Shown here piece after piece: positions 23,606 through 32,473 of a stretch of DNA of 64,000 nt. Each line of letters opens with the position of its first letter. The first letter of the stretch is position 1. The notes beneath the pieces are model-generated. The model worked only from the letters and a program-made list of their open reading frames with translations, was not told the DNA's origin and searched no databases. The translations under genes were made by a program, and so were the position numbers. Origin of the DNA: Roseovarius sp. GTDB lineage: Bacteria > Pseudomonadota > Alphaproteobacteria > Rhodobacterales > Rhodobacteraceae. The stretch is taken from the NCBI GenBank assembly GCA_027493545.1, contig JAOSKR010000001.1, positions 462,001 through 526,000 of the forward strand. The letters run 5' to 3'.

Positions 23606-24571
23606 TCATCCCCATAGTGCGGCATCGGAGGGATGCACCCCGGCCGCGTCGTATCGCAAGGCGTGGTCGCGGTCTTCGGCCAGAAGGAGCGGGCCGTCAA
23701 GGTCGACGATCCGGGCGCCCTGCGCCACCAGAACGGCGGGCGCCATGGCGAGGGATGAGCCGATCATGCAGCCGACCATGATGCCGTAGCCCGCCGCGCG
23801 CGCCGCCTCGCGCAGGGCCAGGGCCTCGGTCAGCCCGCCGGTCTTGTCGAGCTTGATGTTGACGACGTCGTACTTGCCCTTGAGGCCCGCGAGGCTGGCG
23901 CGGTCGTGGCAGCTTTCGTCGGCGCAGACCGGCACCGGGCGTTTCATCCCCGCGAGCGCCTCGTCCGCGTCCGCCGGCAGCGGCTGTTCGACCAGCGCCA
24001 CGCCGAGGCGCGCCAGATGCGGCGCGAGGTCGGCGTAAATCTCCGTGCTCCAGCCCTCGTTGGCGTCGACGATGATCTTTGCCTCGGGTGCGCCGGCGCG
24101 CACCGCCTCCAGACGGGGCATGTCATCAGGCGTGCCGAGCTTGATCTTGAGCAGCGGGCGATGGGCGTTCGCTCCGGCCTGTTCGCGCATCTTCTCGGGG
24201 GTGTCGAGCGACAGGGTATAGGCGGTGATCTCGGGCCCCGGCGCGGGCAGACCGGCCAGCTGCCAGACCCGTTTCCCGGCCCGCTTGGCCTCGAGATCCC
24301 ACAGCGCACAATCGACGGCGTTGCGCGCCGCGCCCGCCGGCAGCAGGTTGCCCAGCGTGGTCCGGTCGAGGGTCTCGGGCAGTGCCGCGATCTGGGCCTC
24401 GACGCTCTCCAGCGTCTCGCCATAACGCGCATAGGGCACGCATTCGCCCCGGCCGGTCGCGCCGTCCCGAGAGACCCGCACCGTCAGCACCTGTGCCTCG
24501 CTTCGCGAGCCGCGGCTGATGGTGAAGACCTGCGCGAGGCGGAAAACGTCGCGTGTTACCGTGATTGTCAT
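23606..24571 (-). CDS. dgcA: N-acetyl-D-glutamate racemase DgcA (enolase superfamily)
   Basis: Dipeptide-epimerase-like enolase fold: GRGECVPYARYGETLESV, LKIKLGTPDD, KIIVDANEGWS, KYDVVNIKLDKTGGLTEALALR; adjacent to dgcN. Confidence 0.85.
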   Translation of the reverse strand: MTITVTRDVFRLAQVFTISRGSRSEAQVLTVRVSRDGATGRGECVPYARYGETLESVEAQIAALPETLDRTTLGNLLPAGAARNAVDCALWDLEAKRAGKRVWQLAGLPAPGPEITAYTLSLDTPEKMREQAGANAHRPLLKIKLGTPDDMPRLEAVRAGAPEAKIIVDANEGWSTEIYADLAPHLARLGVALVEQPLPADADEALAGMKRPVPVCADESCHDRASLAGLKGKYDVVNIKLDKTGGLTEALALREAARAAGYGIMVGCMIGSSLAMAPAVLVAQGARIVDLDGPLLLAEDRDHALRYDAAGVHPSDAALWG

Positions 24572-24576
24572 GACAT

Positions 24577-24639
24577 CCCGTCCCGGGCCTGACCCGGCAA
24601 CTCCTCTTGGCTCAGAGGCCCCGGGTCAGGCCCGGGGCG
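24577..24639. repeat. REP-like inverted doublet between dgcA and dgcN
   Basis: cccgtcccgggcctgacccgg ... cagaggccccgggtcaggcccggggcg; second half identical to 61279-61305. Confidence 0.8.
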
Positions 24640-24647
24640 CGTTCTAT

Positions 24648-25652
24648 TCAGATCGCGGCCAGCGCGTCCACCAGCTTGCCCGAGCCGAAGCGGTAGGGGT
24701 CGGTCGCCGGCAGGCCCATCCCGGCCTCGACCTGGGCAAGGTATTCCCGCGCCGCGGTCTCGTCCATGTTCTGGGTGTTGACGGCGACGCCCGCCACCAC
24801 GCAGGCGGGGTTCGACACCCGTGCCAGCGGCAGCGCGGTGTCGCGCAGCCGCTCCAGCGTCGGCAACTGGTAGCCCGGCAGGCCGCGCATGTGCTTGCGG
24901 GTGGGCTCGTGGCACAGGATCAGCGCGTCGGGCTGGCCGCCGTGGATGAGCGCCATCGTCACCCCCGAATAGGAGACGTGAAAGAGGCTGCCCTGCCCCT
25001 CGATCATGTCCCAGTGGTCGGGGTCGTTGTCGGGCGTGAGGTATTCCACCGAACCGGCCATGAAATCGGCGATCACCGCGTCGAGCGGCACGCCCTGGCC
25101 GGTGATCAGGATGCCGGTCTGCCCGGTGGCGCGGAAGGTGGCCTTGAAGCCGCGCTCGCGCATGTCGCGCTCCATCGCCATCGCGGTGTACATCTTGCCG
25201 ACCGAACAGTCGGTGCCGACCGCAAGGCACCGCTTGCCCGTGCGCTTGATGCCGTTGGCGATCGGATAGCCGACCGAGGGCACCCGCACGTCGTGCAGCG
25301 TCCCGCCCCGGGTCTGTGCCGCGGCGACGATGTCGCCCTCGTCGCGCAGCAGGCTGTGCAGGCCGCTGGCCAGGTCGTAGCCCATCCCGAGCGCCTCGAT
25401 CAGCACCTCCTTCCAGGCCGGGCTGATGACGCCGCCGCGGTTGGCGACGCCGATCACCAGCGTGCGCGCGCCGGCGTCCCTCGCCTCGGCCAGGGTCATT
25501 TCCGGCAATCCGAGATCGGCGCCGCAGCCGGGCAGGCTGATCTGGCCCACCGCGTGCCCGGGCCGCCAGTCGCGGATGCCGATCGCCACCTTGGCGGCCA
25601 GCATGTCGGGCGCGTCGCCCAGAAACAGCAGATAGGGGGTCTCGATCATCAC
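24648..25652 (-). CDS. dgcN: D-glutamate N-acetyltransferase DgcN (DUF1611 family)
   Basis: YLLFLGDAPDMLAAKVAIGIRDWRPGHAVGQISLPGC...VGTDCSVGKMYTAMAMERDMRERG...ATGQTGILITGQGVPLDAVIADFMAG. Confidence 0.85.
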   Translation of the reverse strand: MMIETPYLLFLGDAPDMLAAKVAIGIRDWRPGHAVGQISLPGCGADLGLPEMTLAEARDAGARTLVIGVANRGGVISPAWKEVLIEALGMGYDLASGLHSLLRDEGDIVAAAQTRGGTLHDVRVPSVGYPIANGIKRTGKRCLAVGTDCSVGKMYTAMAMERDMRERGFKATFRATGQTGILITGQGVPLDAVIADFMAGSVEYLTPDNDPDHWDMIEGQGSLFHVSYSGVTMALIHGGQPDALILCHEPTRKHMRGLPGYQLPTLERLRDTALPLARVSNPACVVAGVAVNTQNMDETAAREYLAQVEAGMGLPATDPYRFGSGKLVDALAAI

Positions 25653-25920
25653 GGGTCTCCTCTTCGCGCTCCGCCTCCGGCCCCGGCGGTGGAGAATCGC
25701 GTTTCAGGCACTTTCCGACAAGCGTATCGCGATTTCCTGTTTGAAATCCCCGAAAGTTCCGGAATTCATGCAAATATCTTCGATCATCCTTCGATTTTGA
25801 CGAAGAATATCCTGATCCTTGGCAACTCCTGCCGCGGCCATCGCGGCTTGCGGTGCGGGCCGCAATTTTATACCGCTTGAGGCGACATCCACGCGACTTT
25901 GCCCAGGAAAGGCCCGACCG

Positions 25921-26880
25921 ATGAGTTTTCGCCTGCAACCGCCCGTTCCCGCCCGTCCCAACCGCTGCCAGTTGTTCGGTCCGGCCTCGAACCCGGCGCT
26001 CTTCGAGAAGATGGCCGCCTCCGCTGCCGACGTGGTCAACATCGACCTCGAGGATTCGGTGGCGCCCTCGGACAAGGACAGCGCCCGCGCCAACGCCATC
26101 GCCGCGATCAATGATATCGACTGGGGCCGCAAGACCCTGTCGGTGCGCATCAACGGGCTCGACACCGGCTGGTGGTACCGCGATGTCGTCGACCTGCTGG
26201 AGAAGGCCGGCGAACGGCTCGACCAGATCATGATCCCCAAGGCGGGCTGCGCCGCCGACATCTATGCCGTCGATGCGCTGGTCACATCGGTCGAAAAGGC
26301 GATGGGCCGGAAAAAGCCGCTCGCCTTCGAGGTGATCATCGAATCGGCCGCCGGCATCAGCCACGTCGAGGAGATCGCCGCCGCCTCGCCGCGGCTGCAG
26401 GCGATGAGCCTCGGCGCGGCCGATTTTGCCGCCTCGATGGGCATGGCCACCACCGGCATCGGCGGCACGCAGGAGAACTACTACATGCTCCATCAGGGGC
26501 AGAGCTACTGGCCCGATCCCCGGCACTGGACGATGGCCGCCATCGTCGCCGCCTGCCGCACCCACGGGGTGCTGCCGGTGGATGGCCCGTTCGGCGACTT
26601 TTCCGACGACGAGGGCTTTCGCGCCCAGGCACGCCGCGCCGCGACCCTGGGCATGGTCGGCAAATGGGCGATCCATCCCAGGCAGATCGCGCTGGCCAAC
26701 GAGGTTTTCACCCCCTCGGCCGAAGCGCTCGCCGAGGCCCGCGAAATCCTCGCCGCGATGGAGGCGGCCAAGGCCCGCGGCGAGGGCGCGACGACCTACA
26801 AGGGCCGGCTCGTGGACATCGCCTCGATCAAGCAGGCCGAGGGGATCGTGAAGCAGGCCGACATGATCGGCGCGCAATAG
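25921..26880 (+). CDS. mcl1: L-malyl-CoA/beta-methylmalyl-CoA lyase (HpcH/HpaI aldolase family)
   Basis: MSFRLQPPVPARPNRCQLFGPASNPALFEKMAASAADVVNIDLEDSVAPSDKD...QAMSLGAADFAASMGM...GKWAIHPRQIALANEVF. Confidence 0.9.
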   Translation: MSFRLQPPVPARPNRCQLFGPASNPALFEKMAASAADVVNIDLEDSVAPSDKDSARANAIAAINDIDWGRKTLSVRINGLDTGWWYRDVVDLLEKAGERLDQIMIPKAGCAADIYAVDALVTSVEKAMGRKKPLAFEVIIESAAGISHVEEIAAASPRLQAMSLGAADFAASMGMATTGIGGTQENYYMLHQGQSYWPDPRHWTMAAIVAACRTHGVLPVDGPFGDFSDDEGFRAQARRAATLGMVGKWAIHPRQIALANEVFTPSAEALAEAREILAAMEAAKARGEGATTYKGRLVDIASIKQAEGIVKQADMIGAQ

Positions 26881-26910
26881 CCGCGGCGCTCGCCCGGCGG
26901 GCCGGCCGGA

Positions 26911-26945
26911 CGCCTCCGGCGGGAGTATTTGCGGAAGGGTGAAAG
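26911..26945 (+). repeat. Dispersed intergenic element, copy 3
   Basis: cgcctccggcgggagtatttgcggaagggtgaaag. Confidence 0.7.
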
Positions 26946-27019
26946 CCCGGGGCGCTCGCGCCTTGGGTCGCGGTCGCCCAGCTTGACAACGCCGGGGGAG
27001 GCGCGCGACAGACACGGCC

Positions 27020-27397
27020 ATGCTGACGAACCTCTTCCAGGTCGCCATTGGCGGCGCGTTCGGCGCCTCGGCGCGCTACCTGACGTCTGCCGCGACGATG
27101 CGACTGCTGGGGCCGGGCTTTCCCCGGGGCACGCTCGCGGTCAACGTGCTGGGCTCGTTCCTGATGGGGGTGCTGGTGGTGGCGCTGGCGCATCTGGGCG
27201 GCACCCGCCCGGCGCCCCTGCTGGTGACCGGGGTCCTGGGCGGGTTCACCACCTTTTCGGCCTTCTCGCTCGACGCGCTGACGCTTTGGGAGCGCGGGCA
27301 GGCGGTGCCGGCGGGGCTCTATGTGGCGGCCTCGGTGGGGCTGTCGCTGGCGGCGATCGTACTGGGCATGGCGCTGACGCGGGCGGTGGCGCAATGA
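27020..27397 (+). CDS. crcB: Fluoride efflux channel CrcB/FluC
   Basis: LFQVAIGGAFGASARYL...GTLAVNVLGSFLMGVL...GVLGGFTTFSAFSLDALTL. Confidence 0.95.
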   Translation: MLTNLFQVAIGGAFGASARYLTSAATMRLLGPGFPRGTLAVNVLGSFLMGVLVVALAHLGGTRPAPLLVTGVLGGFTTFSAFSLDALTLWERGQAVPAGLYVAASVGLSLAAIVLGMALTRAVAQ

Positions 27398-28440
27398 GCG
27401 GCGTCGAAACCCTGACCATTGCCGAAGACGAGGCCGGCCAGAGGCTGGACCGCTGGCTGCGGCGGCGGTTTCCGCAGCTTTCGCAGGGGCGGATCGAGAA
27501 GATGTGCCGCAAGGGCGAGCTGCGCGTCGACGGCGGGCGCATCAAGGCGTCGGCGCGGCTCGAGACCGGCCAGCAGGTGCGCATCCCGCCGCTGCCCGCG
27601 CCCGATGCCGCGCCGCCCGTGCGCGAAGCGCTGGCCGTGTCGGAGGCGGACGCCGCGATGATCCGCGTGGCGGTGATCTGGCGCGACGATCACATCATCG
27701 CGCTGGACAAGCCGCCGGGGCTGGCAGTGCAGGGCGGCAGCGGCCAGACCCGCCATGTCGACGGGCTGGCCGAGGCGCTGCGGTTTGACGCGGCGGAGGC
27801 TCCGCGTCTGGTGCATCGGCTCGACAAGGACACCTCGGGCGTCTTGCTGATGGCGCGTTCGCGCGCGGTGGCGGCGAAACTCACCGCCGCCTTTCGCGCC
27901 CGCGATACCCGCAAGATCTACTGGGCCGCGGTCGCGGGCGTGCCGGCCCCGCGCATGGGCACGGTGCGCTTCGGTCTTGTCAAGGCGCCGGGACACGGGG
28001 CGCGCGGCGAGGGCGAGAAGATGCGCTGCCTGCATCCCGACGAGGTTGCGTCGACCCCGGACGCCGGGCACGCCACCACCGATTACGCGGTGATCGAGGC
28101 GGCGGGCCGACGCGCGGCCCGGGTGGCGCTGGTGCCGGTCACCGGGCGCACCCACCAGCTGCGCGCGCACATGGCCGCGATCGGGCACCCGATCGTCGGC
28201 GACGGCAAGTATGGCGGTTCGGGGCAGGAAAACCTCGGCGACGGCTGGGGGGCGCAGCTGGGCGGCGAGGTCAGCCGCAAGCTGCACCTGCATGCCCGCG
28301 CGCTGACACTGACCCATCCGGTGACCGGCGCCCGCCTGCGCCTGGTGGCGCCGCTGCCGGCGCATATGGCGCGCACGTGGGAGCTCTTTCAGTGGCAGCC
28401 GTCGCAGGCCCCCGAAGACCCGTTCGAGGACGCGCCATGA
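27394..28440 (+). CDS. RluA/RluC-family 23S rRNA pseudouridine synthase
   Basis: S4 domain AGQRLDRWLRRRFPQLSQGRIEKMCRKGELRVDG; catalytic RLVHRLDKDTSGVLLMARS. Confidence 0.93.
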   Translation: MSGVETLTIAEDEAGQRLDRWLRRRFPQLSQGRIEKMCRKGELRVDGGRIKASARLETGQQVRIPPLPAPDAAPPVREALAVSEADAAMIRVAVIWRDDHIIALDKPPGLAVQGGSGQTRHVDGLAEALRFDAAEAPRLVHRLDKDTSGVLLMARSRAVAAKLTAAFRARDTRKIYWAAVAGVPAPRMGTVRFGLVKAPGHGARGEGEKMRCLHPDEVASTPDAGHATTDYAVIEAAGRRAARVALVPVTGRTHQLRAHMAAIGHPIVGDGKYGGSGQENLGDGWGAQLGGEVSRKLHLHARALTLTHPVTGARLRLVAPLPAHMARTWELFQWQPSQAPEDPFEDAP

Positions 28441-29120
28441 GCGCCGCGCTCAGGCTGGTGGTGTTCGATGTCGACGGCACGCTGGTCGACAGCCAGGCCG
28501 ATATCGTTGCGGCGATGGACCATGCCTTTGCCCGCGCCGGCCACCCGCCGCCCGGCCGCGACGCGGTGCTGGGCATCGTCGGGCTGTCGCTCGACGTTGC
28601 GATGGCGCGGCTGGCGCCGGGGCTCGCGCCCGAGGCGCAAGGGGCGATGGTGGGCTGGTACAAGGACGCCTATCTGGGGCTGCGCGCGACGGCGGGCGCC
28701 GCGGTCTCGTCGCCGCTCTACCCCCACGCCGGCGAGGTGCTTGCGACCCTGCATGCCCGACCCGAGACGCTGCTCGGGGTGGCGACGGGCAAGTCGCGGC
28801 GCGGGCTCGACAAGGTGTTGCAGGCGCACCGGCTGGGGCACTATTTCGTGACCCGGCAGGTCAGCGACCATCACCCGTCAAAGCCGCATCCGGCGATGCT
28901 GGAGGCGGCGCTGTCTGAAACCGGCGTGGGCGCGGGCGCGGCGGTGATGGTTGGCGACACCACCTTTGACATGGAGATGGCGGCAGCCGCCGGGCTGCCC
29001 TTTGTCGGGGTGGCGTGGGGCTATCACGAACCGGCCCGGCTGACCGGCGCGGCTGCCATCATCGAGGATTTCCGCGAATTGCCGGATATCCTCGACCGGA
29101 TGTGGGGGGGCGCGGCATGA
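28437..29120 (+). CDS. HAD-IA family hydrolase (phosphoglycolate phosphatase-like)
   Basis: LVVFDVDGTLVDSQADI...GVATGKSRRGL...VMVGDTTFDMEMAAAAGLPFVGVAWGY. Confidence 0.92.
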   Translation: MSAALRLVVFDVDGTLVDSQADIVAAMDHAFARAGHPPPGRDAVLGIVGLSLDVAMARLAPGLAPEAQGAMVGWYKDAYLGLRATAGAAVSSPLYPHAGEVLATLHARPETLLGVATGKSRRGLDKVLQAHRLGHYFVTRQVSDHHPSKPHPAMLEAALSETGVGAGAAVMVGDTTFDMEMAAAAGLPFVGVAWGYHEPARLTGAAAIIEDFRELPDILDRMWGGAA

Positions 29121-29833
29121 GCGGATGGGCGGCGAAACGGTTCTGGACCGAGGCCCGTGTCGTCGTCCGTGACGCGGGGTTTTCGGTCGAGCTCGACGGC
29201 CACCCGGTGCGCACTCCGGCCAGGGCGGCGCTGTGCCTGCCCACCCGGGCCATGGCCGAGGCGGTGGCGGCGGAGTGGGACGCGCAGGAGGACCGGATCC
29301 AGCCCGCCACCATGCCGGTGACCCGCGCCGCCAACGCCGCCATCGACAAGGTGCGCGCGCAGTTCGCCGAAGTGGCGGCGATGATCGCGGCCTATGGCGA
29401 CACCGACCTGCTGTGCTACCGCGCCGAGGCGCCGCAGGAGCTGGTCCGGCGGCAGGCCGAGGCCTGGGATCCGCTGCTCGACTGGGCGGCGCGGCGTTAC
29501 GGCGCGAGGCTGGTGGCCGTGACCGGGGTCATGCACGCCCCGCAGGAGGCGCGGACGATGCGCGCGCTGGCGGGGCAGGTGCGGGCGATGGATCCGTTCG
29601 GCCTGACCGCGCTGCATGATCTGGTCGGGCTTTCGGGTTCGCTGGTGATCGGGCTGGCGGCGATTGAGGAGGTCGCCGACATGGCGACGCTGTGGCGGGT
29701 GTCGCGGATCGACGAGACCTGGCAGGAAGAGCTGTGGGGTATCGACGAGGAGGCCCGCATGCAGGCGCTGACGAAAGAAAATGCGTTTCTTGCCGCCAAA
29801 CGGTTTCATGATCTTGCGACGGACGACGGCTAG
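29117..29833 (+). CDS. ATP12-family F1-ATPase assembly chaperone
   Basis: AKRFWTEARVVVRDAGFSVELDGHPVRTPARAALCLPTRAMAEAVAAEWDAQEDRIQPATMPVTRAANAAID. Confidence 0.92.
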   Translation: MSGWAAKRFWTEARVVVRDAGFSVELDGHPVRTPARAALCLPTRAMAEAVAAEWDAQEDRIQPATMPVTRAANAAIDKVRAQFAEVAAMIAAYGDTDLLCYRAEAPQELVRRQAEAWDPLLDWAARRYGARLVAVTGVMHAPQEARTMRALAGQVRAMDPFGLTALHDLVGLSGSLVIGLAAIEEVADMATLWRVSRIDETWQEELWGIDEEARMQALTKENAFLAAKRFHDLATDDG

Positions 29834-29836
29834 ACG

Positions 29837-29886
29837 GCCATACGCGGTGCAAAGCCCGGTGACTCCGGGGTTTGCGTATGGCTTTT
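29837..29886 (+). terminator. Terminator-like long hairpin after the ATP12 gene
   Basis: gccatacgc...gcaaagcccgg-tgact-ccggggtttgc...gcgtatggctttt: nested stem plus T-tract. Confidence 0.75.
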
Positions 29887-30054
29887 CGTGATCCAGGGGT
29901 TGACGGGCCACGGCGAATGCACCCAAACTCCGTGACACTGACGGGCCTGCCTTGGGGCAATGCGGGGGGTTGTCCGAACGGCTGCGATACGACGGCACGA
30001 GGGGTGCCGAATCAAACCATTCTGGAACGAATGGACAATCAGGAAGAGGTAAAC

Positions 30055-31074
30055 ATGAAAAGATCCGTATTCTTTGGCGCGCTGGGCCTGGCCGGCCTCG
30101 CGGCGGGAGCCGCGGCGGCGGGTACTCTTGACGATGTCAAGGCACGCGGCAAGCTCAACTGCGGTGTGACCACCGGTCTCGTCGGCTTTGCCGCGCCCGA
30201 TGCCAACGGCGTCTGGGGCGGCTTCGACGTGGCGGTCTGCCGCGCGGTTGCCGCGGCGGTGCTGAGCGACGCCACGGCGGTGGAGTTCGTTCCCACCACC
30301 GGCAAGACCCGCTTTACCGCGCTGGCCTCGGGCGAAGTCGACATGCTGGCGCGCAACACCACCTGGACGTTCTCGCGCGATGTCGACCTCAAGTTCGAAT
30401 TCGTCGGCGTCAACTATTACGATGGCCGGGGCTTCATGGTGCCGGCCTCGCTGGGCGTGACCTCGGCCAAGGAACTCGACGGCGCCACCGTCTGCATCCA
30501 GACCGGCACCACCACCGAGCTGAACCTCGCGGACTTCTTCCGCAAGAACAACATGGACTATGAACCGGTTCCGATCGAGACCAGTTCCGAGGGCCAGCAG
30601 CAGTACCTCGCCGGCGCCTGCGACACCTACACCACCGACCGTTCGGGCCTCGCGGCGCTGCGCGCGTCCTTCGAGAATCCCAAGGACCATGTGATCCTGC
30701 CCGAAACCATCTCGAAAGAGCCGCTCGCGCCGCTGGTGCGCCACGGCGACAGCGAGTGGGGCGACGTCGTGCGCTGGACGCTCAACGCGCTGATCGCGGC
30801 CGAGGAATACGGCGTCACCAGCGCCAACGTGACCGATCTCTCCGCGGCGCCGGGCGACAATCCCGAGGTCAACCGCCTGCTCGGCACCGAGGGCAACCTC
30901 GGCGAGATGATGGGGCTCGACGCGAAATGGGCCGTGCGCGCCATCGCGGCGAACGGCAATTACGGGGAAATCTTCGAGAAGAACATCGGCGAGAACACCC
31001 CGATCGGCCTCGCGCGCGGATTGAACGCGCAATACACCGATGGCGGGCTGCTTTACGCGCCGCCGTTCCGGTAA
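30055..31074 (+). CDS. aapJ: General L-amino acid ABC transporter, substrate-binding protein
   Basis: MKRSVFFGALGLAGLAAGAAAAGTLDDVKARGKLNCGVTTGLVGFAAPDANGVWGGFDVAVCRAVAAAV; followed by permeases and an ATPase. Confidence 0.93.
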   Translation: MKRSVFFGALGLAGLAAGAAAAGTLDDVKARGKLNCGVTTGLVGFAAPDANGVWGGFDVAVCRAVAAAVLSDATAVEFVPTTGKTRFTALASGEVDMLARNTTWTFSRDVDLKFEFVGVNYYDGRGFMVPASLGVTSAKELDGATVCIQTGTTTELNLADFFRKNNMDYEPVPIETSSEGQQQYLAGACDTYTTDRSGLAALRASFENPKDHVILPETISKEPLAPLVRHGDSEWGDVVRWTLNALIAAEEYGVTSANVTDLSAAPGDNPEVNRLLGTEGNLGEMMGLDAKWAVRAIAANGNYGEIFEKNIGENTPIGLARGLNAQYTDGGLLYAPPFR

Positions 31075-31085
31075 GACAGGCCAGG

Positions 31086-31113
31086 AAAGGGCGCGGAACA
31101 TTCCGCGCCCTTT
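31086..31113 (+). terminator. Intra-operon hairpin between aapJ and aapQ
   Basis: aaagggcgcggaa-ca-ttccgcgccctttcgg: perfect 13-bp inverted repeat. Confidence 0.7.
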
Positions 31114-31203
31114 CGGTTCCGCGACGGCGGGACGAAAACATCGGCCCGGGGCGCCCAGACGCCGACGAAAAAGAAACCGGGCCGATCCAACGGGGACCAC
31201 CTG

Positions 31204-32472
31204 ATGACGACAATGACCGACCCCCGCGAGGCGTCGTTCCGGCTGTCGATGCTGATCTACGACACCCGCTATCGCGCCACCACCATCTAGGTGATCGCGC
31301 TGATCGGGTTCCTGATCCTGATCGGCTGGCTCATTTCCAACACCGCGCAGAATCTCCAGGAACTCGGCAAGGAGCCCTCGTTCCGGTTTCTGTTCGAGCC
31401 CGCCGGCTATGACATCAACCAGCGTCTGATCGACTACAACTCGCAAAGCCTGCATCTGCGCGCCGCTCTGGTCGGACTGCTGAACACGCTCCTGATCGCG
31501 GTGATGGGCTGCGCCCTCGCAACCGTGCTTGGGGTTCTGGTGGGCGTGCTGCGGCTGTCACGCAACTGGCTCGTGGCCAAGATCATGACCGTCTATGTCG
31601 AGATGTTCCGCAACGTGCCGGTACTGCTCTGGATCGTGCTCTTCATGGCGATCCTGATCGAGTCGCTGCCGGCGCCGTCCGCGTTTCGCGGGGACGATCC
31701 GGCGGCAACGATGAAGGTCTTCGATTCGGTCGCCATCACCAACCGCGGCGTCTATGTGCCCGAACCGCTGTTCTCGCGCAGCCTGGGCGATCTGCCTGTG
31801 TTCGGCAGCGGGGCGCTGAGTTTCAACATCAGCCTTGATCTGCTGGCGGTCATCGCGGTGCTGATTGCCGGGTTTTTCGTGTCTGGCCGGATCAAGTCGC
31901 GCGCCGATGCCATCCAGAACCAGACCGGCGTGCGGCCGACGACATGGTATCTGCGGCTGGGCGTGGTCGTGATCCCGGTCATCGCACTGCTGTTCGCGCT
32001 GGGTTTTCACCTCGGTTATCCGGCGCTCAAGGGCTTCAACTTCCAGGGCGGGACGTACATGCGCAACTCGCTCATCGCGCTTTGGCTGGCACTGTCGCTT
32101 TATACCGCCAGCTTCATCGCCGAGATCGTCCGCGGCGGCATTCTGGCGATCAGCCACGGCCAGACCGAGGCCGCCGCCGCGCTGGGCCTGCGCCAGCGCC
32201 GGATCATGAGCCTGGTGATCCTGCCGCAGGCGCTCAGGGTGATCATTCCGCCGCTGATCTCGCAATACCTCAACCTCACCAAGAACTCGTCGCTGGCGAT
32301 CGCGGTCGGCTACATGGATGTCACCGGCACGCTGATGGGCATTACCATGAACCAGACCGGACGCGAGCTGGAGACGGTGATGCTGGGGATGCTGATCTAT
32401 CTCGTCATCTCGCTGAGCATCTCGGCGGTGATGAACTGGTACAACAATCGCGTCAAGCTGGTGGAGCGGTGA
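31204..32472 (+). pseudogene. aapQ: General L-amino acid ABC transporter permease AapQ with an in-frame amber codon (TAG at 31288-31290)
   Basis: MTTMTDPREASFRLSMLIYDTRYRATTI-*-VIALIGFLILIGWLISNTAQNLQELGKEPSFRFLFEPAGYDINQRLI... Confidence 0.88.
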
Positions 32473-32473
32473 C

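Noticed and set aside
24568-27048. 826-aa minus-strand ORF
   Set aside because: Mostly an alternate frame of dgcN and antisense to mcl1
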